Below, piece by piece: positions 23,761-31,593 of a stretch of 64,000 nt of DNA; positions within the stretch are counted from its first letter, which is position 1, and the number at the start of each line of letters is the position of its first letter. Location of the stretch: the NCBI GenBank assembly GCA_942491525.1, contig CALOBW010000056.1, forward strand, positions 434,001 to 498,000, read 5' to 3'. Origin of the DNA: CAYWBU01 sp942491525. Its GTDB lineage: Bacteria; Desulfobacterota; Desulfomonilia; UBA1062. Made by a program: the position numbers and the translations under genes. The notes under the pieces were generated by a model. That model worked only from the letters and a program-made list of their open reading frames with translations, had not been told where the DNA came from and did not search any database.

Positions 23761-26484
23761 TTAGTCGCTGACAACCTGGTCGCGTCCCTGGGACTTGGCC
23801 TTGTAAAGCAGCCGATCGGCCTCTTTGATCAGCACCCTGTCCGAGATGGGTTCAGCGCCATCCTGGGGCGTGATGCAACTGACGCCGAAGCTGGCCGTCA
23901 CCTTGATCTCACGGCCTTCAACTGTGATCGGTTTGCTGCGCAGCTTCTGGCTGATACGTTTGGCCAGGGCCGTGGCCCCCTCTTTGTCGGTCTTGGGCAG
24001 GGCGATGACAAACTCCTCGCCGCCGTAGCGCACAACCCAGTCGATGTTGTGGCGCACCATGCGTTTCATGATATCCACGAAGCGTTTCAGGATCTTGTCG
24101 CCGGCCAGATGGCCGTAGGTGTCGTTTACATCCTTGAAGTGGTCCAGATCGCACATGATCAGCGAGAGCGGGTAGGAGTAGCGGGTTGCGCGGGCGATCT
24201 CCTTGGGCAGCTGGTCGTTGAGAAAACCGCGGTTGTAGCTGCCGGTCAGCACGTCGGTCACCGAGAGGGCTTTGACCTCCTCCATGGCGTGCTGCAGGGC
24301 GCTTTCGGCTTTGCGCTGCTGGGTTATGTCAGCCATGATGCCGGTCATGCCAATGACATTGTGGCCCTCGTAGAGCAGCCGGCTGGAGGCGCGTACATGG
24401 ATGATGCGGTCATCGGCGCAGATCAGCCTGAAATCGGTGATGAGGTCGCCGCCCTGCAGTGCGTCGGTAAAACGCTGGGTCACATACTCCTGATCATCCG
24501 GATGGACAAACTCCAGGAAGGCCTTCTGGCCGATCTCGTCGGGCTTGTAGCCTGTCATGGCTTCGACGGTGGGGCTGACAAAGGTCAGGTTGCCCTGGGT
24601 GTCGATTGAATAGACGATCTCATTCATGTTTTCGACCAGCGCGCGGTACTTCTCCTGGGAGCGCATCAGTGCGTCCTCGGTTTCTACCCGTTCGCTGATA
24701 TCGGAGATGATGCCGTTCATGCCGATGATGTCGGGTCCGTCTGTGAGCAGCCTGTATGAGAAGCGGACGTAGATGTAGTGGCCGTCTTTGTGGCGCGCCC
24801 TGAATTCGGTTACATTGTTTTTCGACTCACCCAGCATTGCGTGTTTGAACTTCTCAACGGTGTGCTGCATGTCGTCGGGATGGATGAAGTGGGAGAAGTT
24901 CTGGCCGCTGACCTCGTCAATGGTATAACCCAGGATGTGCTCCAGCACGGGGCTGATGTAGGTGTAGTTGCCGTCAGTATCCAGGCTGATGCTGACATCA
25001 TTGAGGTTCTCCACCAGTGAACGGAACTGCTCCTCGGCCTTCTGCAGGGCCAGCTGGCTCTGGATGCGCTCCTCAATGTTGCGGCTGACGGTGATGATGC
25101 TGTAGGGCAGCATGTGCTCGTCGCGGATGAAGCCGGTCAGAACCTCCATCCAGACGGTTGAGCCGTCCTTGCGGTAGAACTCAAGCTCCAGGGGGGGGTC
25201 GTTGCGCGGGGTGGTGGGGTCATCCATCAGCTGCTGGCGGCTCTGGTCATAGAGCGCGGCGGCCTTCTTTTGTGATTCCGGCGTCATGATGGCCAGCAGA
25301 TCCTGGTTGTTCTGGAATTTCTGCAAGCACTCCTCAACGCTGTAACCCAGAATATCAACTATGCCGGCACTGATATACTCCGGATTCATCTTGAGATCGA
25401 AGATGGTAATGACATCCTGAATGTTGTTGCCGATGACCTGCAGCAGGTTCTCCTTGCTCTGCAGCATCTGTTCGTCGGCTTTGCGCTGGGAGATGTCGCG
25501 GGTCACGGTGATGATGCCGTAGGGGGTGTTGCTGTCGTCGCGCAGCATGCCGGTTCGGGACTCTGTCCAGATGGTGGTGCCGTCTTTGCAGAGCAGTTCG
25601 GCCTCCAGCGGCGGCAGGTTGCGGGCCTCCTTGGGGGTGTCTTTCCAGCCCCCCATGCGGTCGATTAGGTCCTTCTCCAGGCGCGTGGCCGAGTCGGTGG
25701 TCATGATTGAGCTCAGATCCTTGGCCAGCGGCGAAGTCTTGAGCAGCTCTTCGGGGGTGTAGCCGAGCAGGGTTTGGGAGGAGGGCGTGACGTAGGTCGG
25801 TTTGAGGTTCATGTCCCAGATTATGATCAGGTCTTTGACGTTCTGGGTGATGGTGTTGAAGAGTTCGGTGCGGCTGCGCAGATTCTCCTCGGTCTTGTAG
25901 CGTTCGGTGACGTCGCGGCTGATGCCCAGAATCTCACAGGGCTGCTGGCTGGAGTTGTAGATGTATGAGACCGAGCTCTCCATCCATACCGGGCTGCCGT
26001 CCTTGCGTTCGAGCCGGTAGGTGATGCGGCGCGGTTTGACTTCGGCGGGCAGGGCTTTGACCTGGCGTTGCAGGTCCTCCTGCAGGAGCTGGCGCGAAGC
26101 CTCGAGGCTCTCGGAGGTGAAGTATCGGTTGAGGCTTTCGGGGTCCAGGCTGTCGGGCATGGAGCCGGCGAATGATCGCAGGGCCGGGCTGACATAGGTG
26201 TAGTTGAGATCCAGGTCGGCTTTCCAGATCAGGTCCTGAATGTTTTCGGTCAGCAGCCGGTAGTGTTGTTCGCTCTCTTTGAGCTGTTTGATGTCCTTTG
26301 ACCTGTCCTTGGCGCTCAGTTTTTCGAGATCCTGATTGATGTTGGCGATGCGTTCGGGCAGCAGCAGGCCGTCGATGGTTCTGATGACCTCCTTTTGATG
26401 CAGCAGTTCCCGGCGCAGATAGAAAAGTATGCAGAGTAGCGCCAGGCAGATGATGCCGATTGCGCCAGTAATCAGTAGGCTCAT
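23761..26484 (-). CDS. Membrane-anchored multi-PAS diguanylate cyclase
   Basis: The 907-residue protein has one N-terminal membrane helix (about residues 4-24) with a short coiled coil, five or so consecutive PAS domains (each ending in a PAC-type I-x-G-x-x-x-D-I-(T/S)-x-R/Q pattern), and a C-terminal GGDEF domain. The active motif reads GGEEF (YGGEEFVIALP), which is catalytically competent. The position of the product-inhibition site reads HNID instead of RxxD, so feedback inhibition is probably lost. No EAL domain follows. It should make cyclic di-GMP in response to signals sensed by the PAS modules. A good GAGGAA site precedes the ATG. It lies downstream of, and in line with, the hybrid kinase gene. 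Confidence 0.92.
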   Translation of the reverse strand: MSLLITGAIGIICLALLCILFYLRRELLHQKEVIRTIDGLLLPERIANINQDLEKLSAKDRSKDIKQLKESEQHYRLLTENIQDLIWKADLDLNYTYVSPALRSFAGSMPDSLDPESLNRYFTSESLEASRQLLQEDLQRQVKALPAEVKPRRITYRLERKDGSPVWMESSVSYIYNSSQQPCEILGISRDVTERYKTEENLRSRTELFNTITQNVKDLIIIWDMNLKPTYVTPSSQTLLGYTPEELLKTSPLAKDLSSIMTTDSATRLEKDLIDRMGGWKDTPKEARNLPPLEAELLCKDGTTIWTESRTGMLRDDSNTPYGIITVTRDISQRKADEQMLQSKENLLQVIGNNIQDVITIFDLKMNPEYISAGIVDILGYSVEECLQKFQNNQDLLAIMTPESQKKAAALYDQSRQQLMDDPTTPRNDPPLELEFYRKDGSTVWMEVLTGFIRDEHMLPYSIITVSRNIEERIQSQLALQKAEEQFRSLVENLNDVSISLDTDGNYTYISPVLEHILGYTIDEVSGQNFSHFIHPDDMQHTVEKFKHAMLGESKNNVTEFRARHKDGHYIYVRFSYRLLTDGPDIIGMNGIISDISERVETEDALMRSQEKYRALVENMNEIVYSIDTQGNLTFVSPTVEAMTGYKPDEIGQKAFLEFVHPDDQEYVTQRFTDALQGGDLITDFRLICADDRIIHVRASSRLLYEGHNVIGMTGIMADITQQRKAESALQHAMEEVKALSVTDVLTGSYNRGFLNDQLPKEIARATRYSYPLSLIMCDLDHFKDVNDTYGHLAGDKILKRFVDIMKRMVRHNIDWVVRYGGEEFVIALPKTDKEGATALAKRISQKLRSKPITVEGREIKVTASFGVSCITPQDGAEPISDRVLIKEADRLLYKAKSQGRDQVVSD

Positions 26485-26707
26485 AGTAGTTCCTCAGTAT
26501 ATGAAATAATAACTATAGCAGGATCGGCGGTTTCGAGGGAAAAGTTAAGTCGCTGGGCAGAAAAACGAATGCCCCGCAGAATTAACTGCGAGGCAACTAC
26601 CTCGGGCACCGGAGAGGCCATAAATGGCACTTCCATGACCCAGATTTCAACCACATAATAGTTAACCGGGACAGGGATGTCAAATATTTTTGTGCAAAAG
26701 TCACGGA

Positions 26708-26734
26708 GCCGCCTGCCGCGGGGCATCAGGCGGC
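26708..26734 (-). terminator. Hairpin after the hybrid kinase gene
   Basis: An 8-bp stem (GCCGCCTG / CAGGCGGC, 26708-26715 with 26727-26734) follows the hybrid kinase stop by 14 bases on the minus strand. Only a short T-stretch (CTTTTG) follows. The 264 bases between the two sensor genes otherwise hold the cyclase promoter and no convincing gene. Confidence 0.5.
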
Positions 26735-26748
26735 CCGAAGTTGCAGGG

Positions 26749-29418
26749 CTAATTATTCAGGGCAGCCTGGATCTCACGTGACAGGGCGGTCAGGCTGAAT
26801 GGTTTCTGGATGAAGTGCAGCCCCTCCTGCTCAAGATTGTAGCCGCTGGCCAGCAGGATTCTGGCATTGGGGTTGATCTTTCTGATCTGGGAGTAGGTTT
26901 CGCGGCCGCCCATCTGGGGCATGACCATATCCAGGATCACCAGATCGATTGTCGGGTGCTGCTGGCTGTAGATCCTCAGAGCCTCCTGTCCGTCGCTGGC
27001 GGTCAGGACGTTGTAGCCCAGGTTGCGGATCATTTCGGCTGAGATGTTCATCACCATCTCTTCGTCATCAACCAGCAGGATCGTGCCGCTGCCGTGCAGG
27101 ATCTGCTCGCCGTCGCCGGTCTCCTCGCGGCGGGAGTCCTGGCCGGCCGGCAGCAGGATGGTGAAGGTGGTCCCGAGTCCCTCCTGGCTGCTGACATCGA
27201 TATGGCCGCGCTGGGACTTGATGATGCCGTAGCTGGATGAGAGGCCCAGTCCGGTACCGATATCTTTGGCTTTGGTGGTGAAAAATGGCTCGAAGATCTG
27301 GTTTTTCAGCTGGTCCGGAATGCCGTGACCGCTGTCCTTGACGTCGATTCTGACATAGCGTCCCTCTTTTAACTGCCGGGCTTCGGCTTCCGTGCGGCTG
27401 AGCTGCACATTTTCGGTTGAGATCTCAAGGGTGCCGCCCTGGGGCATGGCCTGCCAGGCGTTGATGTAGAGATTCATCAGGATCTGCTCCAGCTGGCTGG
27501 CATCCAGCTGGATCTGCCAGCAATCATCCTGCAGCGAGGTTCTGACTGCGATCTCCTTGCGGGTGCGGCCGAACATTTCCGTTGTCTTGCGGATCGTGTG
27601 GTTGGGGTCCGGGGTGTTGCCGTTGTCAATGTTGCCGCGCGCAAAGTTCAGGAACTGGCGGGTCAGGTTGGCTCCACTCTTGACTGCGTGCTCGATATTG
27701 CGCAGCTTTTCATAGATGTGACTGTTCCTGGGGATGGCGGTCAGCATCAGGGACGTATTGCCCTGGATGCTCATCAGCAGATTGTTGAAGTCATGGGCAA
27801 TGCCGCTGGCCAGGGTACCGATGGCTTCCATCTTCTGGGCCTGCAGAAACTGTACTTCAAGCTGCTTCTGTTCGCTGATGTCACGGATGCTGCCCTGGTA
27901 GCCGATGATTTCGCCGAGCGCATCCTGCAGCAGGTTGCAGTTCAGCAGGCACTCCATGCTGCGGCCACTCTTCTGGCGCAGGCGCAGCGGGAAATCCCTC
28001 TGGGATCCGTTGGCCTGCAGGGCGCGTTTGAGGTGCTCCTGGTCTTCGGTCGAGACGCAGAGATCCTGGGCTTTGAGATCCAGCAGCTCCTGCTGCTCAT
28101 AGCCGAAGAGCTTCAGCATGGCAGGGTTGATTTCGCTGAACGTGCCGGCCAGGTCGATTACAAAGATGGGGTCGCGGGACTCCTCGAAAAGCATGCGGTA
28201 GCGCTCTTCGCTCTTTTGAAGCCGGGCCTGGGTCAGTTTCCTGTCGGTGATGTCCATGCCGGAGCCGATCAGGGCCGGGCTGCCTTTGTAGTTGATCTGG
28301 GCCACCTTGAGGTCAAGCCACCTGGTCTGGTTTTCTTTGGTCAGGATCTTCATCTCAAAACGGTCAGTCTTATTTGAGCCGTTCAGCCAGCCGGCGACAT
28401 TTTGGCTGACTAGCTGGCGCTGATCCGGATGGGTGAGGTTGAGGTAGTCCATGTCCAGCAGCTCCTGGTTGCTGTAGCCGGTGATCTCCTGGCTGGTCCG
28501 GTTGGCATAGACCAGTTTGTCGCCGCGGTGGATCATGATGGCAACCGGGGACGATTCGGTCAGAACCCTGAATTTGTGCTCGCTCTCCTTGAGGATCCTT
28601 TCGGAATGAACCTGGGTGCTGATGTCGGCAAAGGTGCAGATGATCTGGCTGATCTGGCCGGCGCCGTTAAACTCGGGGAAGGCGTTCATCTGCAGCCATC
28701 TCTTTTCGGGATCTCCCTGACGCGAAAAGCCCACGGTGAGGTTGTGCAGGGCCTTGCCGCCGGCACTGACCCGCATGATGGGCAGCTCTTCCAGCGGCAG
28801 CACCGAGCCGTTCTCGCGGTAGTAGATGATGTCGCTGTCGATGGCGGTATGGTTGATGATTTTGTCCCGGCTGAGCCCCAGCAGTTCTTCTGCGCGCTTG
28901 TTGCAGAAGATGGTCTTTGTGTTGGGCGCATGGATCGTGACGCCGGCGGAATAGTTCTCGATCAGAGAGCGGTACTGATTCTCGCGGGCCGTCAGGGCCT
29001 CTTCGGCCTCCTTGCGTTCGCTGATGTCGATGGCGGATATCAGCACGGCCGGCATCTCATTCAGCGTGATAACTTCAGCTTTGATGTGCAGCCAGCGTGT
29101 TTCTTGGGCCTTGGTTAGAATGCGCAGTTCATAAATGTTCTGCGGGTTCTTGCCCTCCAGACGGGCGTGTCCGCGGGCTCTTACGGTGGCCTGCTCGGCC
29201 GGATGGACCAGCTCCCAGAATTTCATGCCGAGCAGCTCGGACCTTGAAAAACCCGTGATTTTACTGATTGCACGGTTGACGTAGACGTAGCTGTCCTGCT
29301 GATAGATCATGATGGCCATTGAGATTATATCGTGCAGATGCTGCAGCTGATGCTCCAGGCCGGTGGAGTTGAGACTGGCTTCGATGGCGAGAGCGTTCTC
29401 TGGGCTGTCAGAGTGCAT
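26749..29418 (-). CDS. Multi-PAS hybrid sensor histidine kinase with receiver domain
   Basis: The 889-residue soluble protein starts with four PAS domains (roughly residues 20-530). The kinase core then carries the phospho-acceptor His542 in SGIAHDFNNLL, the N-box (QILMNLYINAWQA), the G1 motif (DSGHGIP) and G2 (GTGLGLSSSYGI). A C-terminal receiver domain follows, with phospho-acceptor Asp830 in VILDMVMPQMGG and the Lys of IQKPFS. It has no membrane segment, so it senses a cytoplasmic signal. The HDFNN form of the His box marks the NtrB-like HisKA class with a receiver fused behind it. No separate response regulator is adjacent; the neighbouring cyclase could share its signal. Confidence 0.92.
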   Translation of the reverse strand: MHSDSPENALAIEASLNSTGLEHQLQHLHDIISMAIMIYQQDSYVYVNRAISKITGFSRSELLGMKFWELVHPAEQATVRARGHARLEGKNPQNIYELRILTKAQETRWLHIKAEVITLNEMPAVLISAIDISERKEAEEALTARENQYRSLIENYSAGVTIHAPNTKTIFCNKRAEELLGLSRDKIINHTAIDSDIIYYRENGSVLPLEELPIMRVSAGGKALHNLTVGFSRQGDPEKRWLQMNAFPEFNGAGQISQIICTFADISTQVHSERILKESEHKFRVLTESSPVAIMIHRGDKLVYANRTSQEITGYSNQELLDMDYLNLTHPDQRQLVSQNVAGWLNGSNKTDRFEMKILTKENQTRWLDLKVAQINYKGSPALIGSGMDITDRKLTQARLQKSEERYRMLFEESRDPIFVIDLAGTFSEINPAMLKLFGYEQQELLDLKAQDLCVSTEDQEHLKRALQANGSQRDFPLRLRQKSGRSMECLLNCNLLQDALGEIIGYQGSIRDISEQKQLEVQFLQAQKMEAIGTLASGIAHDFNNLLMSIQGNTSLMLTAIPRNSHIYEKLRNIEHAVKSGANLTRQFLNFARGNIDNGNTPDPNHTIRKTTEMFGRTRKEIAVRTSLQDDCWQIQLDASQLEQILMNLYINAWQAMPQGGTLEISTENVQLSRTEAEARQLKEGRYVRIDVKDSGHGIPDQLKNQIFEPFFTTKAKDIGTGLGLSSSYGIIKSQRGHIDVSSQEGLGTTFTILLPAGQDSRREETGDGEQILHGSGTILLVDDEEMVMNISAEMIRNLGYNVLTASDGQEALRIYSQQHPTIDLVILDMVMPQMGGRETYSQIRKINPNARILLASGYNLEQEGLHFIQKPFSLTALSREIQAALNN

Positions 29419-29494
29419 TCTGATTTACTCCATTAACAATAGCAAGCTGTGTGTGTTTCATGTTGGCTCCATTTCAAATAAGCATCTCGCTTAA

Positions 29495-29677
29495 GTGAAT
29501 CGGCTTCTAAAATTCATAACTTTAACATGTCTAATATTAGTTCTTATATCTTCAATTGGTTATGGGGCGCATTTGCTGCACTGTGAAATATTATTCCATG
29601 CAACGTTTATGATCATAATGGCAGGAGTTACGGCCGGTTGTCTCCTGCGGGCGGTTGGGCGCGCACCGCTGGGCTGA
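29495..29677 (+). CDS. Possible 60-residue membrane peptide
   Basis: From a GTG at 29495, an open frame encodes 60 residues with two hydrophobic stretches (ITLTCLILVLISSIGYGAHLL over positions 29516-29578, and ATFMIIMAGVTAGCLL). No ribosome site is visible, and the start may be wrong. It sits in a 340-base gap (29419-29759) that otherwise must hold the promoters of the flanking genes. Small two-helix membrane proteins are often real but hard to prove; this is a low-confidence call. Confidence 0.3.
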   Translation: MNRLLKFITLTCLILVLISSIGYGAHLLHCEILFHATFMIIMAGVTAGCLLRAVGRAPLG

Positions 29678-29759
29678 GCAGGTCAGGGCAAAGTTCGTGA
29701 CACTACTTTTACTTGATAAACGGGTGGGTGGGGAGTGATATGGCCGCAGGAGGATTGCG

Positions 29760-31538
29760 ATGCAGAAGCAACATCTGGCTCAACTGATACTGGAGAGTTG
29801 TCGGCGTTTTGCAGACCGGCCAGCTCTGAAACTTAAGGTTAACGGCGTCTGGCAGAGTGACTCTTACGCCGACCTGGGCGCCAAGATTGAGGCGGCATCT
29901 CAGGCCCTGTTGGCTGACGGCATCGGTCTGCAGACCATGGTGGGAATCTTCTCGCAAAACCGTCCGGAATGGACCATCGCCGACCTGGCCGTTATGAGTA
30001 TCCGGGCCGTTGCCGTGCCGATCTATGCCACCAATACCGCCTCGCAGGCGGCTTATATTGCGGCAGATTGCGCTATGGCGCTGGTTTTTGTGGGCGATCA
30101 GAAACAGTATGACAAGATCTGCGCCCAGCGCAGCCCGGCGATCAGGCGGGTGGTGGCCTTTGATGCGGCTGTCAGACTGGTCAATCAGGCGGATATGCAC
30201 TGGGATGACTATCTGGCGCTGGGGCGGGACGCCAACCTGCAGGCGGGCTTTGAGCAGCGGCTGCAGGCCGCCGAGGCTGAAGATCTGGCAACCCTGATCT
30301 ATACCTCCGGCACCACCGGCGATCCCAAGGGCGCGGCTCTGAGCCATGTCAATATGACCCACCAGTTCTATACCCTGGGGGAGCGCTTCAATGTGGGGCC
30401 CGGTGACCGTTCGCTCAGTTTCCTGCCGCTCAGCCACTCCTATGAGCGGGCCTGGTCGCTCTATGTTCTCAGCCGCGGAGCCTGCAACTACTATCTGCAG
30501 GACCCTAAAAGTGTCATTGACGAGATGCCTGAGATCCGGCCGACCGCCATGGTGAGCGTGCCGCGGCTCTATGAAAAGATCTATGCTGCGGTCCAGACCA
30601 AGCTGGAGCACGGCTCAGCCGGGAAACAGCAGCTCTTCAACTGGGCCCTCAAGGTTGGCGGCATCTACCATACGCGGGTCAATGCGCGTAAAACTGTCGG
30701 ACCCTGGCTGGCCTTGCGCCATATGCTGGCCGATAAGCTGGTGCTGGCCAAGATTCGCGATGTTGTCGGCGGCCCTAAGAACTTCTTCTCGGCCGGCGGG
30801 GCGCCGCTGGCCCAGGAGATTGAGGAGTTCTTCTTTGCCGCCGGTCTGCTGGTCTGTCAGGGCTACGGTCTGACCGAGACCGCGCCCATGCTGACCTGCA
30901 ACGCGCCGGGTTCATTCAGGTTCGGCACCGTCGGGCGCCCCATTCTGAACTGTGAGATCCGCATCGCCGCCGATGGCGAGGTGCTGGTGCGCGGCGCCAA
31001 TGTGATGCGGGGCTACTACAACAAGCCCGCCGAGACCGCTGAAACAATCAGGGACGGCTGGTTGCATACTGGGGACATTGGTACTCTGGATGAGGATGGT
31101 TTTTTGCGCATCACCGGCCGCATCAAGGATCTGATCATTACGGCCCAGGGTAAGAACATTGCGCCGCTTAAGATTGAGACCCTGCTGGGTCAGGATTACT
31201 ACATTGAGCAGATTGCCCTGATCGGCGATCGGCGCAAGTTTCTGAGTGCTCTGGTGGTGCCGGCATTCGCGGCGCTGGAGGAGTATGCGTCTGAGCAGGG
31301 CATCGCCTTTGGCAGTCGCGCGGAGCTGCTGGCCAACCCGGTCATCAGGGAGTTTTTTGAAAAACGTATTGAGAGAGCCTCAGTCGATCTTCCCGGTTAT
31401 GAGAAGGTCAAGCGTTTCAGCCTGCTGGCCAAAGAGTTTGAAATGGAGAGCGGTGAGATCACCCCGACCCTCAAGATCAAACGCCATGTGATCGCCAGGC
31501 GCTATAAGGATATTATTGATCAGATGTACTCTGAATAG
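29760..31538 (+). CDS. Long-chain acyl-CoA synthetase (AMP-forming)
   Basis: The 592-residue enzyme should activate a fatty acid or related carboxylate with ATP and CoA at the inner face of the membrane. Motifs of the adenylate-forming family are clear: the P-loop YTSGTTGDPKGA near residue 181, FLPLSHSYER, the aromatic A4 region, YGLTETAP, and the hinge TGDIGTLDEDGFLRITGRIKDLI (positions about 31069-31137). The conserved Lys lies near the C-terminus in TPTLKIKR. The Y-E-R of SHSYERAW is typical of the long-chain FadD15-like branch. The start has AGGAGG. It is monocistronic with a perfect terminator at 31563-31593. Confidence 0.93.
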   Translation: MQKQHLAQLILESCRRFADRPALKLKVNGVWQSDSYADLGAKIEAASQALLADGIGLQTMVGIFSQNRPEWTIADLAVMSIRAVAVPIYATNTASQAAYIAADCAMALVFVGDQKQYDKICAQRSPAIRRVVAFDAAVRLVNQADMHWDDYLALGRDANLQAGFEQRLQAAEAEDLATLIYTSGTTGDPKGAALSHVNMTHQFYTLGERFNVGPGDRSLSFLPLSHSYERAWSLYVLSRGACNYYLQDPKSVIDEMPEIRPTAMVSVPRLYEKIYAAVQTKLEHGSAGKQQLFNWALKVGGIYHTRVNARKTVGPWLALRHMLADKLVLAKIRDVVGGPKNFFSAGGAPLAQEIEEFFFAAGLLVCQGYGLTETAPMLTCNAPGSFRFGTVGRPILNCEIRIAADGEVLVRGANVMRGYYNKPAETAETIRDGWLHTGDIGTLDEDGFLRITGRIKDLIITAQGKNIAPLKIETLLGQDYYIEQIALIGDRRKFLSALVVPAFAALEEYASEQGIAFGSRAELLANPVIREFFEKRIERASVDLPGYEKVKRFSLLAKEFEMESGEITPTLKIKRHVIARRYKDIIDQMYSE

Positions 31539-31562
31539 CTTGCATTCTAGGAAATTGGAGTT

Positions 31563-31593
31563 CCCCACACCGTGAAGGTGTGGGGATTTTTTT
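31563..31593 (+). terminator. Rho-independent terminator
   Basis: A 9-bp perfect stem (CCCCACACC / GGTGTGGGG, 31563-31571 with 31577-31585) is followed by seven T. It serves the acyl-CoA synthetase gene. Confidence 0.95.

Noticed and set aside
26481..26726. Minus-strand ORF of 81 codons whose stop overlaps the cyclase start (ATGA)
   Set aside because: It starts inside a terminator-like hairpin, has no ribosome site and no protein-like domain pattern; the overlap is probably chance.
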